The notes: a model not told the origin generated them from the sequence alone. 64,000 nucleotides of DNA from Roseomonas aerilata DSM 19363 (GCF_000711725.1 NZ_JONP01000001.1:310001-374000); one strand, 5' to 3'. Counted from the stretch's first letter, positions 8,170 through 17,118 are shown. A program made the numbers and translations.

Positions 8170-8923
8170 GCGTCTCCACAAGGTTCATGCGCGGGGCGGT
8201 GCGGAGGTCGCGGTGCATGGTCGCCTCGTCGGTCCAGCGCGTTTCGGCGGGCAGGCGGATCACCTCGCAGCGGAGGGTCAGCGAACCCTCGCGGAAGGGC
8301 CAGGGGCTGAGGGTCCACTGCGCGGCGCCACGCTTGGCCAGCGTGAGGGGGGCGAGGGTTCCGTCCTCCATCGGCGCCTCCCCGGCCGGGCCAGGGCGGG
8401 CGAAGCAGAGGGTGAGAGAGATGGCGTCAGCCACCGCGACCAGGGCGGCGTTGCGGTCCACCTTCTCAGGCGGTGCAGCCAGGGCCGCGGCCCAGGCGCG
8501 CTGCAGGGCGCCCTGTTCCTCGAGGTAGCGGGCGGCGGCCGCTTTGTCCTCCGCCGTGTCGCGGGCCGGGTTGGCGTAGCGCGTGTAGATGAGCGTGCCA
8601 TGACGCGAGATGAGCAGCGCGGGCCAGAGGCCCCAGGCGGCGCGGGCCATCTCGACCGCCGCCGCCCAGCGCGGGGCGTGGATGGCCGCGCCGAAATCGG
8701 TGAACTGATAGGGGCGACCTGTCCCGGGATCGAGGGTCGGCGCGGCCTCCCAGGCCATCCAGGCAAGGTCGTGCTGGCCGGCAGCGAGGATGACCTCGGT
8801 GGGTGGATCGGGGCGCGCGAAGCCGGGGGCGCCCCAGGCCGCCATCATCTGCCCCGCCAGCAGGGCGTGGGCGGGTTGGGGGATGAAGAGGCGGGTGGCA
8901 CCGGGCGCGTCGCGGAAGATCAT
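8156..8923 (-). CDS. DUF3891 family protein
   Basis: A 255-residue protein matching DUF3891: QPAHALLAGQMMAAWG, ILAAGQHDLAWMAWE, a TDFGAAIHAPRW block and LLISRHGTLIYTRY. The repeated His-Asp and SRHG positions suggest a metal-dependent helical enzyme, but no function is established for the family. The frame extends upstream to 9181, but the MIFRDAPG start at 8923 has GAGG five bases upstream and matches the family opening. Divergent from pntAA with about 180 bases between them, and convergently overlapping the GNAT gene. Confidence 0.8.
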   Translation of the reverse strand: MIFRDAPGATRLFIPQPAHALLAGQMMAAWGAPGFARPDPPTEVILAAGQHDLAWMAWEAAPTLDPGTGRPYQFTDFGAAIHAPRWAAAVEMARAAWGLWPALLISRHGTLIYTRYANPARDTAEDKAAAARYLEEQGALQRAWAAALAAPPEKVDRNAALVAVADAISLTLCFARPGPAGEAPMEDGTLAPLTLAKRGAAQWTLSPWPFREGSLTLRCEVIRLPAETRWTDEATMHRDLRTAPRMNLVETLTPG

Positions 8924-9101
8924 GGCGGCCTCGTGCACGGTCCTCGGCCAGGAGAGCACCCGCCGCCAACGCAGTCCAGCCCGGGCCATGGCAGCAACCG
9001 CAGTCGATTGTGGACAGGTGAGCAACGAGTTTCGGGGCGGGCTTGCGCCTTTCTCGCCGTCCCGCAATGTTGCGTCCACGAGTGTCGACGGGATTGTGAA
9101 C

Positions 9102-10250
9102 ATGCGGCTTGCCGTTCTGAAGGAGCGCCGGGCGGACGAGGTCCGCGTGGCCGCGGTTCCGGACACCGTGCGGAAATTCATCGCGCTGGGGCTGACGGTG
9201 GCGGTGGAGTCCGGTGCGGGCTTGGCGGCCGGCGTGCCGGACGCGGCTTATGCCGAGGCGGGCGCCGAGGTGGCGCCGGACGCCGCCGCCGCGCTGGCCG
9301 GGGCCGGGATCGTGCTGAAGGTGCGCGCGCCGCTCGCGGCCGGGGAGGGCGAGCTGGACGAGCTGGCGCTGATCCCGCGCGGGGCGCTGCTGATCGGCAC
9401 GCTGGGCGCGGACAAGGATGCGGCGGGCCGGTATGCGGCAGCGGGCGTCGATGCGGCCTCGATGGAGATGCTGCCGCGCATCACGCGGGCGCAGAGCATG
9501 GACGTGCTCTCCTCCCAGGCGAATCTTGCGGGGTATCGCGCGGTGGTGGAGGCCGCAGGGGCCTTCGACCGCGGCTTCCCGATGCTGATGACGGCGGCCG
9601 GCACCATCCCGGCGGCCAATGTCATGGTGATGGGGGCGGGCGTCGCCGGGTTGCAGGCGATCGCGACGGCGCGGCGGCTCGGCGGGCGGGTTTCGGCGAC
9701 CGACGTGCGGCCGGCAGCGAAGGAGGAGATCAAGTCCCTCGGCGCCAGCTTCGTCGGCTACGAGGACGAGGAGAGCCGCGCGGCCCAGACCGCCGGCGGC
9801 TACGCCAAGCCGATGAGCGCGGAGTTCCTGGCCAAGCAGGCCGAGGTGGTCGCGGCCGCGATCGGGAAGATGGACATCGTGGTCTGCACGGCACTGGTGC
9901 AGGGCCGGAAGGCACCGATCCTCGTGACGGAGGCGATGGTCGCCTCGATGAAGCCAGGCTCAGTGATCGTGGACATTGCCTCCGATGCCGGCGGCAACTG
10001 TGCGCTGACGCAGCCGGGCGAGATGGTGGTAACGCCCAACGGGGTGAAGGTGCTCGGCTACCGCAACTGGCCGGCGCGCATCCCGGCGGCGGCGAGCAGC
10101 CTCTATGCCCGCAACCTGCTGACCTTCCTGACGACCTTCTGGGACAAGGACGCCTCCGCGCCGAAGCTGCCGGCGGAGGATGATCTCGTGCGCGGCGTGA
10201 TGCTGACCCGGGGCGGGCAGGTCGTTCACGCCAACTTCGCGGCTGGCTGA
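9102..10250 (+). CDS. pntAA: NAD(P) transhydrogenase subunit alpha, part 1 (NAD-binding)
   Basis: A 382-residue domain I of proton-translocating transhydrogenase, which carries NAD(H) on the cytoplasmic side. It opens with the alanine-dehydrogenase-like MRLAVLKERRADEVRVAA and has the Rossmann motif VMGAGVAGLQAIATARRLG ending in acidic ATDVRP, plus the mobile loop region QTAGGYAKPM. The frame runs back to 8790, but similarity starts at the ATG at 9102. The next gene begins 12 bases later. The split into three genes is the Rhodospirillum arrangement, not the two-gene E. coli form. Confidence 0.93.
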   Translation: MRLAVLKERRADEVRVAAVPDTVRKFIALGLTVAVESGAGLAAGVPDAAYAEAGAEVAPDAAAALAGAGIVLKVRAPLAAGEGELDELALIPRGALLIGTLGADKDAAGRYAAAGVDAASMEMLPRITRAQSMDVLSSQANLAGYRAVVEAAGAFDRGFPMLMTAAGTIPAANVMVMGAGVAGLQAIATARRLGGRVSATDVRPAAKEEIKSLGASFVGYEDEESRAAQTAGGYAKPMSAEFLAKQAEVVAAAIGKMDIVVCTALVQGRKAPILVTEAMVASMKPGSVIVDIASDAGGNCALTQPGEMVVTPNGVKVLGYRNWPARIPAAASSLYARNLLTFLTTFWDKDASAPKLPAEDDLVRGVMLTRGGQVVHANFAAG

Positions 10251-10262
10251 GGGGGATACAGG

Positions 10263-10667
10263 ATGCACGCCGAGGAACTCGCGATCCGCGCCCAGGCCAT
10301 GGCCGAGCGCGCCCTTTCCCTCGCCATGGAAGCGCGGGCAGCGGCCAGCGAGGCCATGCCGATGATCGAGCACGGGGCGGCCGCGGCCGAGCCCTTCCTG
10401 CTGTTGCTGACGATCTTCATGCTCGCCTGCTTCGTCGGCTACCACGTGGTGTGGTCGGTGACGCCGGCGCTGCACTCCCCGCTGATGGGCGTGACCAACG
10501 CCATCTCCTCCGTGATCGTGGTGGGCGCGATGCTGGCGACGGGACTGGGTGAATCCTGGCTGGCCCAGGCCTTCGGCTTCATCGCCGTGACGCTGGCGGC
10601 CGTGAACATCTTCGGTGGCTTCCTCGTGACCCGGCGGATGCTCGCCATGTTCCAGCGGAAGGGCTGA
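10263..10667 (+). CDS. pntAB: NAD(P) transhydrogenase subunit alpha, part 2 (membrane)
   Basis: A 134-residue integral membrane subunit (first part of domain II). Three to four hydrophobic helices run from [20 protein letters not shown] through [15 protein letters not shown], a hallmark of the subunit, to [16 protein letters not shown]. An unusual N-terminal extension of about 40 residues, rich in Ala, Glu and Met and probably helical, precedes the first membrane segment. It sits between pntAA and pntB, 4 bases before pntB, consistent with one transcript. Confidence 0.93.
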   Translation: MHAEELAIRAQAMAERALSLAMEARAAASEAMPMIEHGAAAAEPFLLLLTIFMLACFVGYHVVWSVTPALHSPLMGVTNAISSVIVVGAMLATGLGESWLAQAFGFIAVTLAAVNIFGGFLVTRRMLAMFQRKG

Positions 10668-10671
10668 GACG

Positions 10672-12084
10672 ATGGCGCATACGCTCTCGACCCTCGCCTA
10701 TCTCGTCGCCTCCGTCCTGTTCATCCTCGCGCTGAAGGGGCTCTCGCACCCCAGCACGAGCCGGCGCGGCAACATCATGGGCATGGTGGGCATGGGGATC
10801 GCGATCGTCGCGACCCTCGCCCAGCCCGGCATGCGCGTGGGCGGGATCGGGCTGATCATCGCCGGGCTCGCCATCGGCGGCGGGATCGGCGCGGTGGTGG
10901 CGAACCGGATCCAGATGACCTCGCTGCCGCAGCTGGTCGCGGCCTTCCACTCGCTGGTGGGCCTGGCCGCCGTGTTCGTCGCGGCGGCCGCGCTCTACGC
11001 GCCGCAGAGCTTCGGCATCGGCGTGCCGGGGAACATCCACGGGCAGTCGCTGGTGGAGATGTCGCTCGGGCTGGCCATCGGCGCCATCACTTTCTCCGGC
11101 TCGGTCATCGCCTTCGCCAAGCTCGACGGGCGGATGTCGGGCGCGCCCATCCTGTTCAACGGGCAGCACTATCTGAACGCCGCGCTCGGCATCCTGCTGA
11201 TCGTGTTGATCGCGGCCTTCGTCATGACCGGCGGCAACCTCGCGCTGTTCTGGCTGATCGCGCTACTGGCCTTCGGGCTGGGCTTCCTGCTGATCATCCC
11301 GATCGGCGGCGCGGACATGCCGGTGGTGGTGTCCATGCTGAACAGCTACTCGGGCTGGGCGGCGGCGGGGATCGGCTTCACGATCGGCAACCTGCTGCTG
11401 ATCGTGACAGGCGCGCTGGTCGGCGCCTCCGGTGCCATTCTCTCGTACATCATGTGCAAGGGGATGAACCGCTCCATCCTCAACGTGCTGCTGGGCGGCT
11501 TCGGCTCGGATGCCGGCGGCGCGGCGGCGGCCGGTGGTGCGGCGCAGCCCGCGCGGCCGGTGAAGTCCGGCAGCCCGGAGGACGCGGCCTACATCATGAA
11601 GAACGCCGGCAAGGTCATCATCGTGCCCGGCTACGGCATGGCGGTGGCGCAGGCGCAGCAGGTGGTGCGGGAGATGGCGGACCTCCTCAAGAAGGAGGGG
11701 GCAACGGTGGAGTACGCCATTCACCCCGTGGCCGGCCGTATGCCCGGGCACATGAACGTGCTGCTGGCCGAGGCGAACGTGCCGTACGACGACGTGCACG
11801 AGCTGGAGGAGATCAACCCCGAGTTCGCGGAAGCGGACGTCGCCTACGTCATCGGGGCGAACGACGTGACGAACCCGGCGGCCAAGACCGACAAGTCCTC
11901 GGCGATTTACGGGATGCCGATCCTGGAGGTGGAGCGAGCGAAGACGGTGTTCTTCGTCAAGCGCGGCATGGCCAGCGGCTATGCGGGCGTGGAGAACGAG
12001 CTGTTCTTCCGCGACAACACGATGATGCTCTTCGGCGACGCGAAGAAGGTGACGCAGCAGATCGTCCAGGCGCTGCAGAAGTAG
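10672..12084 (+). CDS. pntB: NAD(P) transhydrogenase subunit beta
   Basis: A 470-residue subunit combining membrane domain II (about residues 1-280, some eight to nine helices) with the NADP(H)-binding domain III at the C-terminus. Domain III shows VIIVPGYGMAVAQAQ, HPVAGRMPGHMNVLLAEA, YVIGANDVTNPAA and VEVERAKTVFFVKR-type blocks, the conserved NADP-site sequences. An Ala/Gly-rich linker joins the domains. With pntAA and pntAB it should use the proton gradient to reduce NADP+ with NADH. A strong terminator follows directly. Confidence 0.95.
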   Translation: MAHTLSTLAYLVASVLFILALKGLSHPSTSRRGNIMGMVGMGIAIVATLAQPGMRVGGIGLIIAGLAIGGGIGAVVANRIQMTSLPQLVAAFHSLVGLAAVFVAAAALYAPQSFGIGVPGNIHGQSLVEMSLGLAIGAITFSGSVIAFAKLDGRMSGAPILFNGQHYLNAALGILLIVLIAAFVMTGGNLALFWLIALLAFGLGFLLIIPIGGADMPVVVSMLNSYSGWAAAGIGFTIGNLLLIVTGALVGASGAILSYIMCKGMNRSILNVLLGGFGSDAGGAAAAGGAAQPARPVKSGSPEDAAYIMKNAGKVIIVPGYGMAVAQAQQVVREMADLLKKEGATVEYAIHPVAGRMPGHMNVLLAEANVPYDDVHELEEINPEFAEADVAYVIGANDVTNPAAKTDKSSAIYGMPILEVERAKTVFFVKRGMASGYAGVENELFFRDNTMMLFGDAKKVTQQIVQALQK

Positions 12085-12109
12085 CGGCGGCGCGGGCGCT
12101 GATCGTGGG

Positions 12110-12143
12110 AAGGGCCGGGGAGGGATCCCCGGCCCTTCTCGTT
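12110..12143 (+). terminator. Intrinsic terminator after pntB
   Basis: AAGGGCCGGGGA (12110-12121), loop GGGA, TCCCCGGCCCTT (12126-12137), then CTCGTT. A perfect 12-bp stem 25 bases after the pntB stop. It probably also serves the convergent chaC gene. Confidence 0.75.
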
Positions 12144-12151
12144 CGTGGGGC

Positions 12152-12913
12152 TCAGCCGGGTGCGGCGCTGCGTGCGGCCCTGGCGCGGCCGGCCTCGATC
12201 GGCGGACCACCGGCTGAGGCGCGGAGGGTTGGCGGCGCGAGGCGCTGGGCGACCTCGGCCTCAAGGCTCTCCAGCAGGGCGTCGCGCATGCCGTGGCGGC
12301 GCAAAGTCTCCGCCGCGTCCAGCAGGTAGGCGGCGGCGGTGCCGTTCTTGCCGCGCGCGTGGGCGAGGGTGTCGGCCACCGCGCTGAGAGGCTTCTCACC
12401 CGCATAAAGCGCGTGCTCGTGCCGGGCGACGAAGGCGAGGGCGCGGATCGGGGCGCCGCCACCGTCATGGGTGCGGGAGAGGACGGCGTCGCGCCATTGC
12501 GGTTCGTAGAAGCCGCCGCTCATCTCCTGCTGCCAGACGGGCCAGAAACGGTCTTCGACCTTCGGGCCAGGCAGGTGCATCAGCAGGCCCGCGCAGGCGA
12601 GGGCCGGGACTTCCTCCAGGGCGAGGGTGAGGCCTGGCGAATCGGGCGTGCCGCGGTCCTGGATGTCGCTGATGGTGTACCGGCGCGCGAGGCCGGGCAG
12701 GCGGGCAGGGGCGACGATGTCCGGCGCGGCTTCGGCGAACTGCCACATCAGGGCACCGTAGGCGAAGACCCAAAGGCCGAGTGCGGGATCGCGGCCGTGC
12801 AGGAAGACGAGCATTTCCGCGCGCAGGCGGTATTCGTCGGGCAAGGGCGCCTCGCGGCCCGGCTGGAGCGGCGGGACGGCGCGTTCGATCAGGTCGTGCG
12901 TCAGCTTGGGCAT
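12152..12913 (-). CDS. ChaC-like gamma-glutamylcyclotransferase
   Basis: A 253-residue enzyme of the ChaC family, which cleaves glutathione to 5-oxoproline and Cys-Gly. The substrate loop appears as WVFAYGALMWQ (family W-x-F-x-Y-G-S-L-M-W). It is followed by RRYTISDIQDRGTPDSPGL and then FWPVWQQEMSGGFYEPQW, which holds the expected catalytic glutamate. The loop has Ala where most members have Ser (YGAL for YGSL). The start at 12913 (MPKLTHDLIERA) is chosen because upstream sequence in the frame shows no similarity and overlaps the divergent binding-protein gene. Confidence 0.85.
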   Translation of the reverse strand: MPKLTHDLIERAVPPLQPGREAPLPDEYRLRAEMLVFLHGRDPALGLWVFAYGALMWQFAEAAPDIVAPARLPGLARRYTISDIQDRGTPDSPGLTLALEEVPALACAGLLMHLPGPKVEDRFWPVWQQEMSGGFYEPQWRDAVLSRTHDGGGAPIRALAFVARHEHALYAGEKPLSAVADTLAHARGKNGTAAAYLLDAAETLRRHGMRDALLESLEAEVAQRLAPPTLRASAGGPPIEAGRARAARSAAPG

Positions 12914-13043
12914 GGGGTGGTCCGGGGATGTCGCGGGCGCAACGCCGGAGCGGGGCAGGGGTTCGCGGGGCGGATCAGGAAGGATTTTGCGGAAACGGGT
13001 TGCCGTGCTGCCATGGGCGCCCCTCCGTGAGGCGAATCCTCCC

Positions 13044-14627
13044 ATGAAGCGTCGCTCGCTCCTTCTCGGCACGGCTGCCGCCCTTTCCCTGTCGGCCCCT
13101 CGGCTAGGGGCCGCACAGGGGCCGCGGGTGCTGCGCTTCATCCCGCAGGCGGATCTCTCGACGCTGGATCCTCATTGGAACACCGCCTACGTCACCCGCA
13201 ACCACGGGTTCATGGTCTTCGACACGCTCTACGGCACCGACACCAGCTACGAGCCGCGGCCGCAGATGGTGGAGGGGCACACCGTCGAGGAGGACGGGCG
13301 GCGCTGGACGCTGACGCTGCGCGAGGGGCTGCTCTGGCACGATGGGACGCCGGTGCTGGCGCGGGACTGTGTCGCTTCCATCCGGCGCTGGGGCAGCCGG
13401 GACGGGTTCGGTGGCACGCTGCTGGCCGCGACCGACGAGCTGTCGGCGCCCGATGACCGGCGGATCGTCTTCCGGCTGAAGCGGCCATTTCCCATGCTGC
13501 CGAACGCGCTGGGCAAGTTCGGGGTCTTCATGCCCGCGATGATGCCGGAGCGGCTGGCCAGCATCCCCGCGACGACGCAGGTGCCGGAGATGGTCGGCTC
13601 CGGCCCCTATCGCTTCGTGGCGGGGGAGCGGGTGCCGGGCGCGCGGGCGGTCTATGCGCGGAACGAGCGCTACGTGCCGGCCCCGGGCGCGCCGAGTGGC
13701 ACAGCGGGGGCGAAGGTGGTGAACTTCGACCGCGTGGAGTGGCTGACGACGCCCGACCCCGCGACCGCCGCCGCCGCGCTGCAGGCCGGCGAGGTAGATT
13801 GGTGGGACTTCGCGACGCCGGACCTGCTGCCCCTGCTGCGGCGGAACCGCAACCTGACCGTAGGGGTGCTGGACCGCGCAGGCTATGCCGCGAGCTTCCG
13901 GATGAACCACCTGCACCCGCCCTTCGACAATCAGGGGGTGCGGCACGCGGTGCTGGGAGCGATCGACCAGTCCGACCTGATGATCGCCTGCGCCGGCAGC
14001 GACCCCGCGATGTGGAAGGTGCCCTGCGGCGTCTTCACGCCGGGCACGCCGCTCGCGAACGACGTGGCGCTGGACGTGCTGAGCCGGCCGCGGGACCTGG
14101 AGCGCTCGAAGCGCGAGCTGATGGCGGCCGGCTACAAGGGGGAGCCGGTGGTCTTCATCGTGCCCACCGACCTGCCCCACGTGAACGCCATGAGCGAGGT
14201 GATGGCGGACACGCTGCGCAAGATCGGCATGAACGTGGATTACCAGGCGACGGACTGGGGGACGGTGCTGTCCCGCCGCGGCAGCAGGGCCGCGCCGGGG
14301 CAGGGCGGATGGAGCGCCTTCGTGACCTTCAGCGCCGGGGCGGACAACGCGACGCCGGCCGCGCATACGCTGCTTCGGGCGAATGGTGGGACCGGCTGGT
14401 TTGGCTGGCCCGACGACCCCGACCTGGAGACGCTGCGGGACGAGTGGTTCAACGCGCCCGACGCGACCGCGCAACGGATGGTGGCGGGGCGGATCCAGCG
14501 GCGCGCCTTCGAGACGGTGCCTTATGTGCCGCTTGGGCAGTACTTCCAGGCGACAGCCTATCGGAACACGCTGACCGACGTGCTGCCGAGCTTCGCGACC
14601 TTCTGGAATCTTAAGAAGTCGGCCTGA
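13044..14627 (+). CDS. ABC transporter substrate-binding protein, family 5 (peptide/nickel type)
   Basis: A 527-residue periplasmic binding protein. The signal peptide is MKRRSLLLGTAAALSLSA with a cut after about residue 25. The family 5 (OppA/DppA-like) blocks are FIPQADLSTLDPHW, MVFDTLYGTD, TLREGLLWHDGTPV, the GSGPYRFV region and LHPPFDNQGVRHAVL. The ligand is probably a peptide or similar compound but is not readable from sequence. No permease or ATPase genes lie nearby, so it must work with subunits encoded elsewhere. Confidence 0.88.
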   Translation: MKRRSLLLGTAAALSLSAPRLGAAQGPRVLRFIPQADLSTLDPHWNTAYVTRNHGFMVFDTLYGTDTSYEPRPQMVEGHTVEEDGRRWTLTLREGLLWHDGTPVLARDCVASIRRWGSRDGFGGTLLAATDELSAPDDRRIVFRLKRPFPMLPNALGKFGVFMPAMMPERLASIPATTQVPEMVGSGPYRFVAGERVPGARAVYARNERYVPAPGAPSGTAGAKVVNFDRVEWLTTPDPATAAAALQAGEVDWWDFATPDLLPLLRRNRNLTVGVLDRAGYAASFRMNHLHPPFDNQGVRHAVLGAIDQSDLMIACAGSDPAMWKVPCGVFTPGTPLANDVALDVLSRPRDLERSKRELMAAGYKGEPVVFIVPTDLPHVNAMSEVMADTLRKIGMNVDYQATDWGTVLSRRGSRAAPGQGGWSAFVTFSAGADNATPAAHTLLRANGGTGWFGWPDDPDLETLRDEWFNAPDATAQRMVAGRIQRRAFETVPYVPLGQYFQATAYRNTLTDVLPSFATFWNLKKSA

Positions 14628-14640
14628 AGACGCACCAAAG

Positions 14641-14672
14641 CCGCGGACCGCGGGGTGTTCCCCGCGCCGCGG
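14641..14672 (+). terminator. Long GC hairpin after the family 5 binding protein
   Basis: CCGCGG-acc-GCGGGG, loop TGTT, then CCCCGC-gc-CGCGG forms a 13-15 bp imperfect stem just after the stop at 14627. No T run follows. Confidence 0.45.
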
Positions 14673-14692
14673 CATCCGGCGTCTTCGGTGTT

Positions 14693-14711
14693 CCCCTCCG
14701 TGCGGGAGGGG
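14693..14711 (-). terminator. Short hairpin after rpsU
   Basis: CCCCTCC (14693-14699) pairs with GGAGGGG (14705-14711), 8 bases beyond the rpsU stop. The stem is 7 bp with a 5-base loop and no U tail. Confidence 0.35.
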
Positions 14712-14718
14712 AGAGGGC

Positions 14719-14922
14719 TCAGAAGCCCTCGCGCTCCAGGCGCTTGCGCTCGACCTTGCGGGCACGGCGGACGGCCTCGGCGGCCTCGCGCGCGCGGCGC
14801 TCGGAGGGCTTCTCGAAGTGGCGGCGGAGCTTCATCTCGCGGAAGACGCCCTCGCGCTGCAGCTTCTTCTTGAGCGCCTTCAGCGCCTGGTCAATGTTGT
14901 TGTCCCGAACGACGACTTGCAC
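14719..14922 (-). CDS. rpsU: 30S ribosomal protein S21
   Basis: A 67-residue, strongly basic protein. It opens with [20 protein letters not shown] and continues with [20 protein letters not shown], the family signature, then a basic tail. Length and sequence are typical of alphaproteobacterial bS21. It is transcribed away from def, with about 220 bases between the two starts in which I see only promoter-type sequence. Confidence 0.97.
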   Translation of the reverse strand: MQVVVRDNNIDQALKALKKKLQREGVFREMKLRRHFEKPSERRAREAAEAVRRARKVERKRLEREGF

Positions 14923-15141
14923 GCGGCAACGTCCTCCTTGCCTGAGGATGGATGATAAGGATGGCCGAACGGCCGGACGGACGAATCCGACCAGCGAAGG
15001 TTCGGCGGTCTAGCACGTGGCCGGTTCCGGGTGGAAGCCCGAAAGCCGCGGTCCCTGGTGACGAATCCGGGTCGTGCCCCAACATGCGGGCGGGCGCGGG
15101 GTTTCACCGGGCCGACGGAAGGTAGGACCAGCGGAATTGAT

Positions 15142-15669
15142 ATGGCCATTCTGAAGATTGCCCGGCTGGGCCATCCGGTGCTGCTGCAGCGGGCGGAGCC
15201 GGTGCCGGACCCGACGGCGCCGGCCATGCGGCGCCTGGTAACGGACATGGCCGAGACGATGCTCGACGCCAGCGGGCTTGGGCTGGCGGCGCCCCAGGTG
15301 CACGTGCCGCTGCGCGTCTTCGTCATGCGGGACGGCAAGCGCGTCTTCGCGCTGTTCAACCCTGAGATCACGCCCCTGACCGAGGAGCGGGAGGCGGCCT
15401 GGGAGGGGTGCCTTTCCATCCCCGGGTTGAGGGGAGAGGTGACGCGGCCGACCCGGATCGCCTGGCGGGGATTGGACGCCGAGGGGGCGGCGGTCTCGGG
15501 CGAGGCGGACGGGCTGGCCGCGCGAGTGATGCAGCACGAGTTCGACCACCTGGAGGGGATGCTCTACCCCATGCGCATGGAAGACCTGTCGCGCCTCGGC
15601 TTCGTCGAGGAACTGTCGCGCTTCCAGGCGAAGCCGGCGGCGACGGACGCGAAGGAGGTGGCGCCGTGA
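15142..15669 (+). CDS. def: Peptide deformylase
   Basis: A 175-residue metalloenzyme that removes the formyl group from new proteins. All three motifs are present: GLGLAAPQV (motif I), EGCLSIPG (motif II, metal Cys) and QHEFDHLEG (motif III, HExxH). The start at 15142 (MAILKIARLGHPVL) is the family start; the frame itself runs further upstream. The stop overlaps the GTG of the COQ9 gene. It is not followed by fmt, the common partner. Confidence 0.95.
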   Translation: MAILKIARLGHPVLLQRAEPVPDPTAPAMRRLVTDMAETMLDASGLGLAAPQVHVPLRVFVMRDGKRVFALFNPEITPLTEEREAAWEGCLSIPGLRGEVTRPTRIAWRGLDAEGAAVSGEADGLAARVMQHEFDHLEGMLYPMRMEDLSRLGFVEELSRFQAKPAATDAKEVAP

Positions 15670-16247
15670 TCGAGCGAAGCGAGGAGCGGGACGCGGCCGT
15701 GATGGCGGCCCTGCCGCATGTGCCGCGCCTGGGCTGGACGGTAGCGGCCCTGGAGGCGGGCCTGCGCGACCTCGGCGAGGAGCCGGCGGCGCATCGCTGG
15801 CTGTTTCCCCGCGGGCCTGTCGAGGCCGTGGAGGTCTGGATCGACCTCGCCGATCGCCGGATGGAGGAGGAAGCGCAGGGGGAGGAGCTGGAAGCGCTGC
15901 GGATCCCCGCCCGCATCCGCCGCCTGATCGGCATCCGGCTGCGGCAGGCGGCTGGCGAGCGGGAGGCGCTGCGCCGGGCCCTGGCGCTGATGGCGCTGCC
16001 CTGGAACGCCGTTGCGGCGGCGCGGAGCCTGGCGCGGAGCGCGGACGCGATCTGGGCGGCAGCCGGCGACCGCTCGGCCGACTTCTCCTGGTACACGCGG
16101 CGGGCGACGCTGGGGGTGGTCTATGCGGCGACGCTTGCCTACTGGCTACGCGAACCCGTCGGCGTGGAAGCGGCGCTGGAGTTCCTCGACCGGCGGCTGG
16201 CGGGCTTGGCGCGGCTCCGGCGGCCGGTCCCGGCGGGAGGTTCCTGA
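15666..16247 (+). CDS. COQ9 family protein (ubiquinone biosynthesis accessory)
   Basis: A 193-residue protein with the alphaproteobacterial COQ9 pattern: AALPHVPRLGWTVAALEAGLRDLG near the N-terminus, a helical middle with IPARIRRLIGIRLRQ, and the C-terminal lipid-binding segment with SADFSWYTRRATLGVVYAAT. In mitochondria COQ9 binds lipid and presents intermediates to COQ7. The GTG start overlaps the def stop in a GTGA, so the gene is translationally coupled to def. A UbiB-like kinase of the same pathway lies about 8 kb upstream. Confidence 0.85.
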   Translation: MIERSEERDAAVMAALPHVPRLGWTVAALEAGLRDLGEEPAAHRWLFPRGPVEAVEVWIDLADRRMEEEAQGEELEALRIPARIRRLIGIRLRQAAGEREALRRALALMALPWNAVAAARSLARSADAIWAAAGDRSADFSWYTRRATLGVVYAATLAYWLREPVGVEAALEFLDRRLAGLARLRRPVPAGGS

Positions 16248-16421
16248 GCGCCCGCCGCGGCCTTCCGGCCTTGCCATGGCATTTCCGCCACGGGCCCTAA
16301 GCCTCTGAGAGATTTAATACGTTGCCGTGAACTTGCCGCGTGCATCGCCGGTCGCGACTGGCTAGATGTGCGGCAGGGGCGGGGTCGCCGCCTCGAATGC
16401 TTTCGGGAGAACCCGGTTAAG

Positions 16422-16964
16422 ATGTCGTCTCGCTTCCTTGCCGCGGGTCTCGCGGCTGCCCTCCTGGCCTCGCCGGCCGTCGCGCAGACCTGCATGCGCC
16501 CCGCCGAGAAGACCGCCTTCGACGTGCGCGCCCTGCAGAGCCAGCTCATGGTCGCCGCCCTGCTGTGCAAGCAGGACGAGCAGTACAACAACTTCGTGCG
16601 CCAGTATCAGGGCCAGCTCTCGGGCGCCTGGGAGGGCATGTCCACCTATTACCGCCGCGCCAACGGCGCCGTGGGTGTCCGCTCGCGCGACAACTTCGTG
16701 ACCGAGCTGGCGAACGTGCAGCAGATGGACAGCGGCCGCCAGGGCTCGAACTTCTGCCAGAACGTCGCGCCGCTGTTCACCGCCGCGATGTCCGTGCCGC
16801 GCACCTCCGAGGCGCTCGCGACGCTGGCGGTGCAGAACAACATCTCCAACCCGCATGGCAGCAGCGAGTGCAGCGCCACGACGACGGCGGCCGCGACCCC
16901 GTCCCGTTCGGCGCCGGAGCGCCGCCCGACCGCCGTGCGCCAGGTCTCGACCCGCTCGCGCTGA
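16422..16964 (+). CDS. Secreted protein of unknown function with four cysteines
   Basis: I do not recognise a named family. The 180-residue product has a clear signal peptide (MSSRFLAAGLAAALLASPAVAQ, cleaved after AQ near residue 22). The mature part has four cysteines (in TCM, LCK, FCQ and SEC), suggesting two periplasmic disulfides, and a compact helical core with KQDEQYNNFVRQYQG and RRANGAVGVRSRDNFVTEL. The last 30 residues are Thr/Ala/Arg-rich and probably disordered. It stands alone and is followed by a strong terminator. The upstream frame adds 18 residues without support. Confidence 0.7.
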   Translation: MSSRFLAAGLAAALLASPAVAQTCMRPAEKTAFDVRALQSQLMVAALLCKQDEQYNNFVRQYQGQLSGAWEGMSTYYRRANGAVGVRSRDNFVTELANVQQMDSGRQGSNFCQNVAPLFTAAMSVPRTSEALATLAVQNNISNPHGSSECSATTTAAATPSRSAPERRPTAVRQVSTRSR

Positions 16965-16998
16965 AGCCTTCTTCCCCCTCTCCCCCCCGAAGCATCCC

Positions 16999-17029
16999 GA
17001 AGGGCGCCGCAAGGCGCCCTTCTTCGTTT
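16999..17029 (+). terminator. Intrinsic terminator after the four-cysteine secreted protein gene
   Basis: GAAGGGCGCC (16999-17008), loop GCAA, GGCGCCCTTC (17013-17022), then TTCGTTT. A perfect 10-bp stem with a GNRA-type loop and a T-rich tail. Confidence 0.85.
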
Positions 17030-17053
17030 CTGGCGCCCTGGCTGGCGTGCCCC

Positions 17054-17088
17054 AAAGAAGAAGGGGCGGGACCCTGCGGTCCCGCCCC
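17054..17088 (-). terminator. Intrinsic terminator after the OmpA-family gene
   Basis: Read on the minus strand: GGGGCGGGACC, loop GCAG, GGTCCCGCCCC, then TTCTTCTTT. An 11-bp stem with a U-rich tail about 30 bases beyond the stop. Confidence 0.85.
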
Positions 17089-17118
17089 CTCCTGTTCTCC
17101 CCGTGAGGGATCGCCTGC

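Noticed and set aside
14641-14711. Two hairpins between the family 5 binding protein and rpsU considered as a small RNA
   Set aside because: They sit exactly after two convergent stops and lack a promoter, so termination-related structure is the simpler reading.
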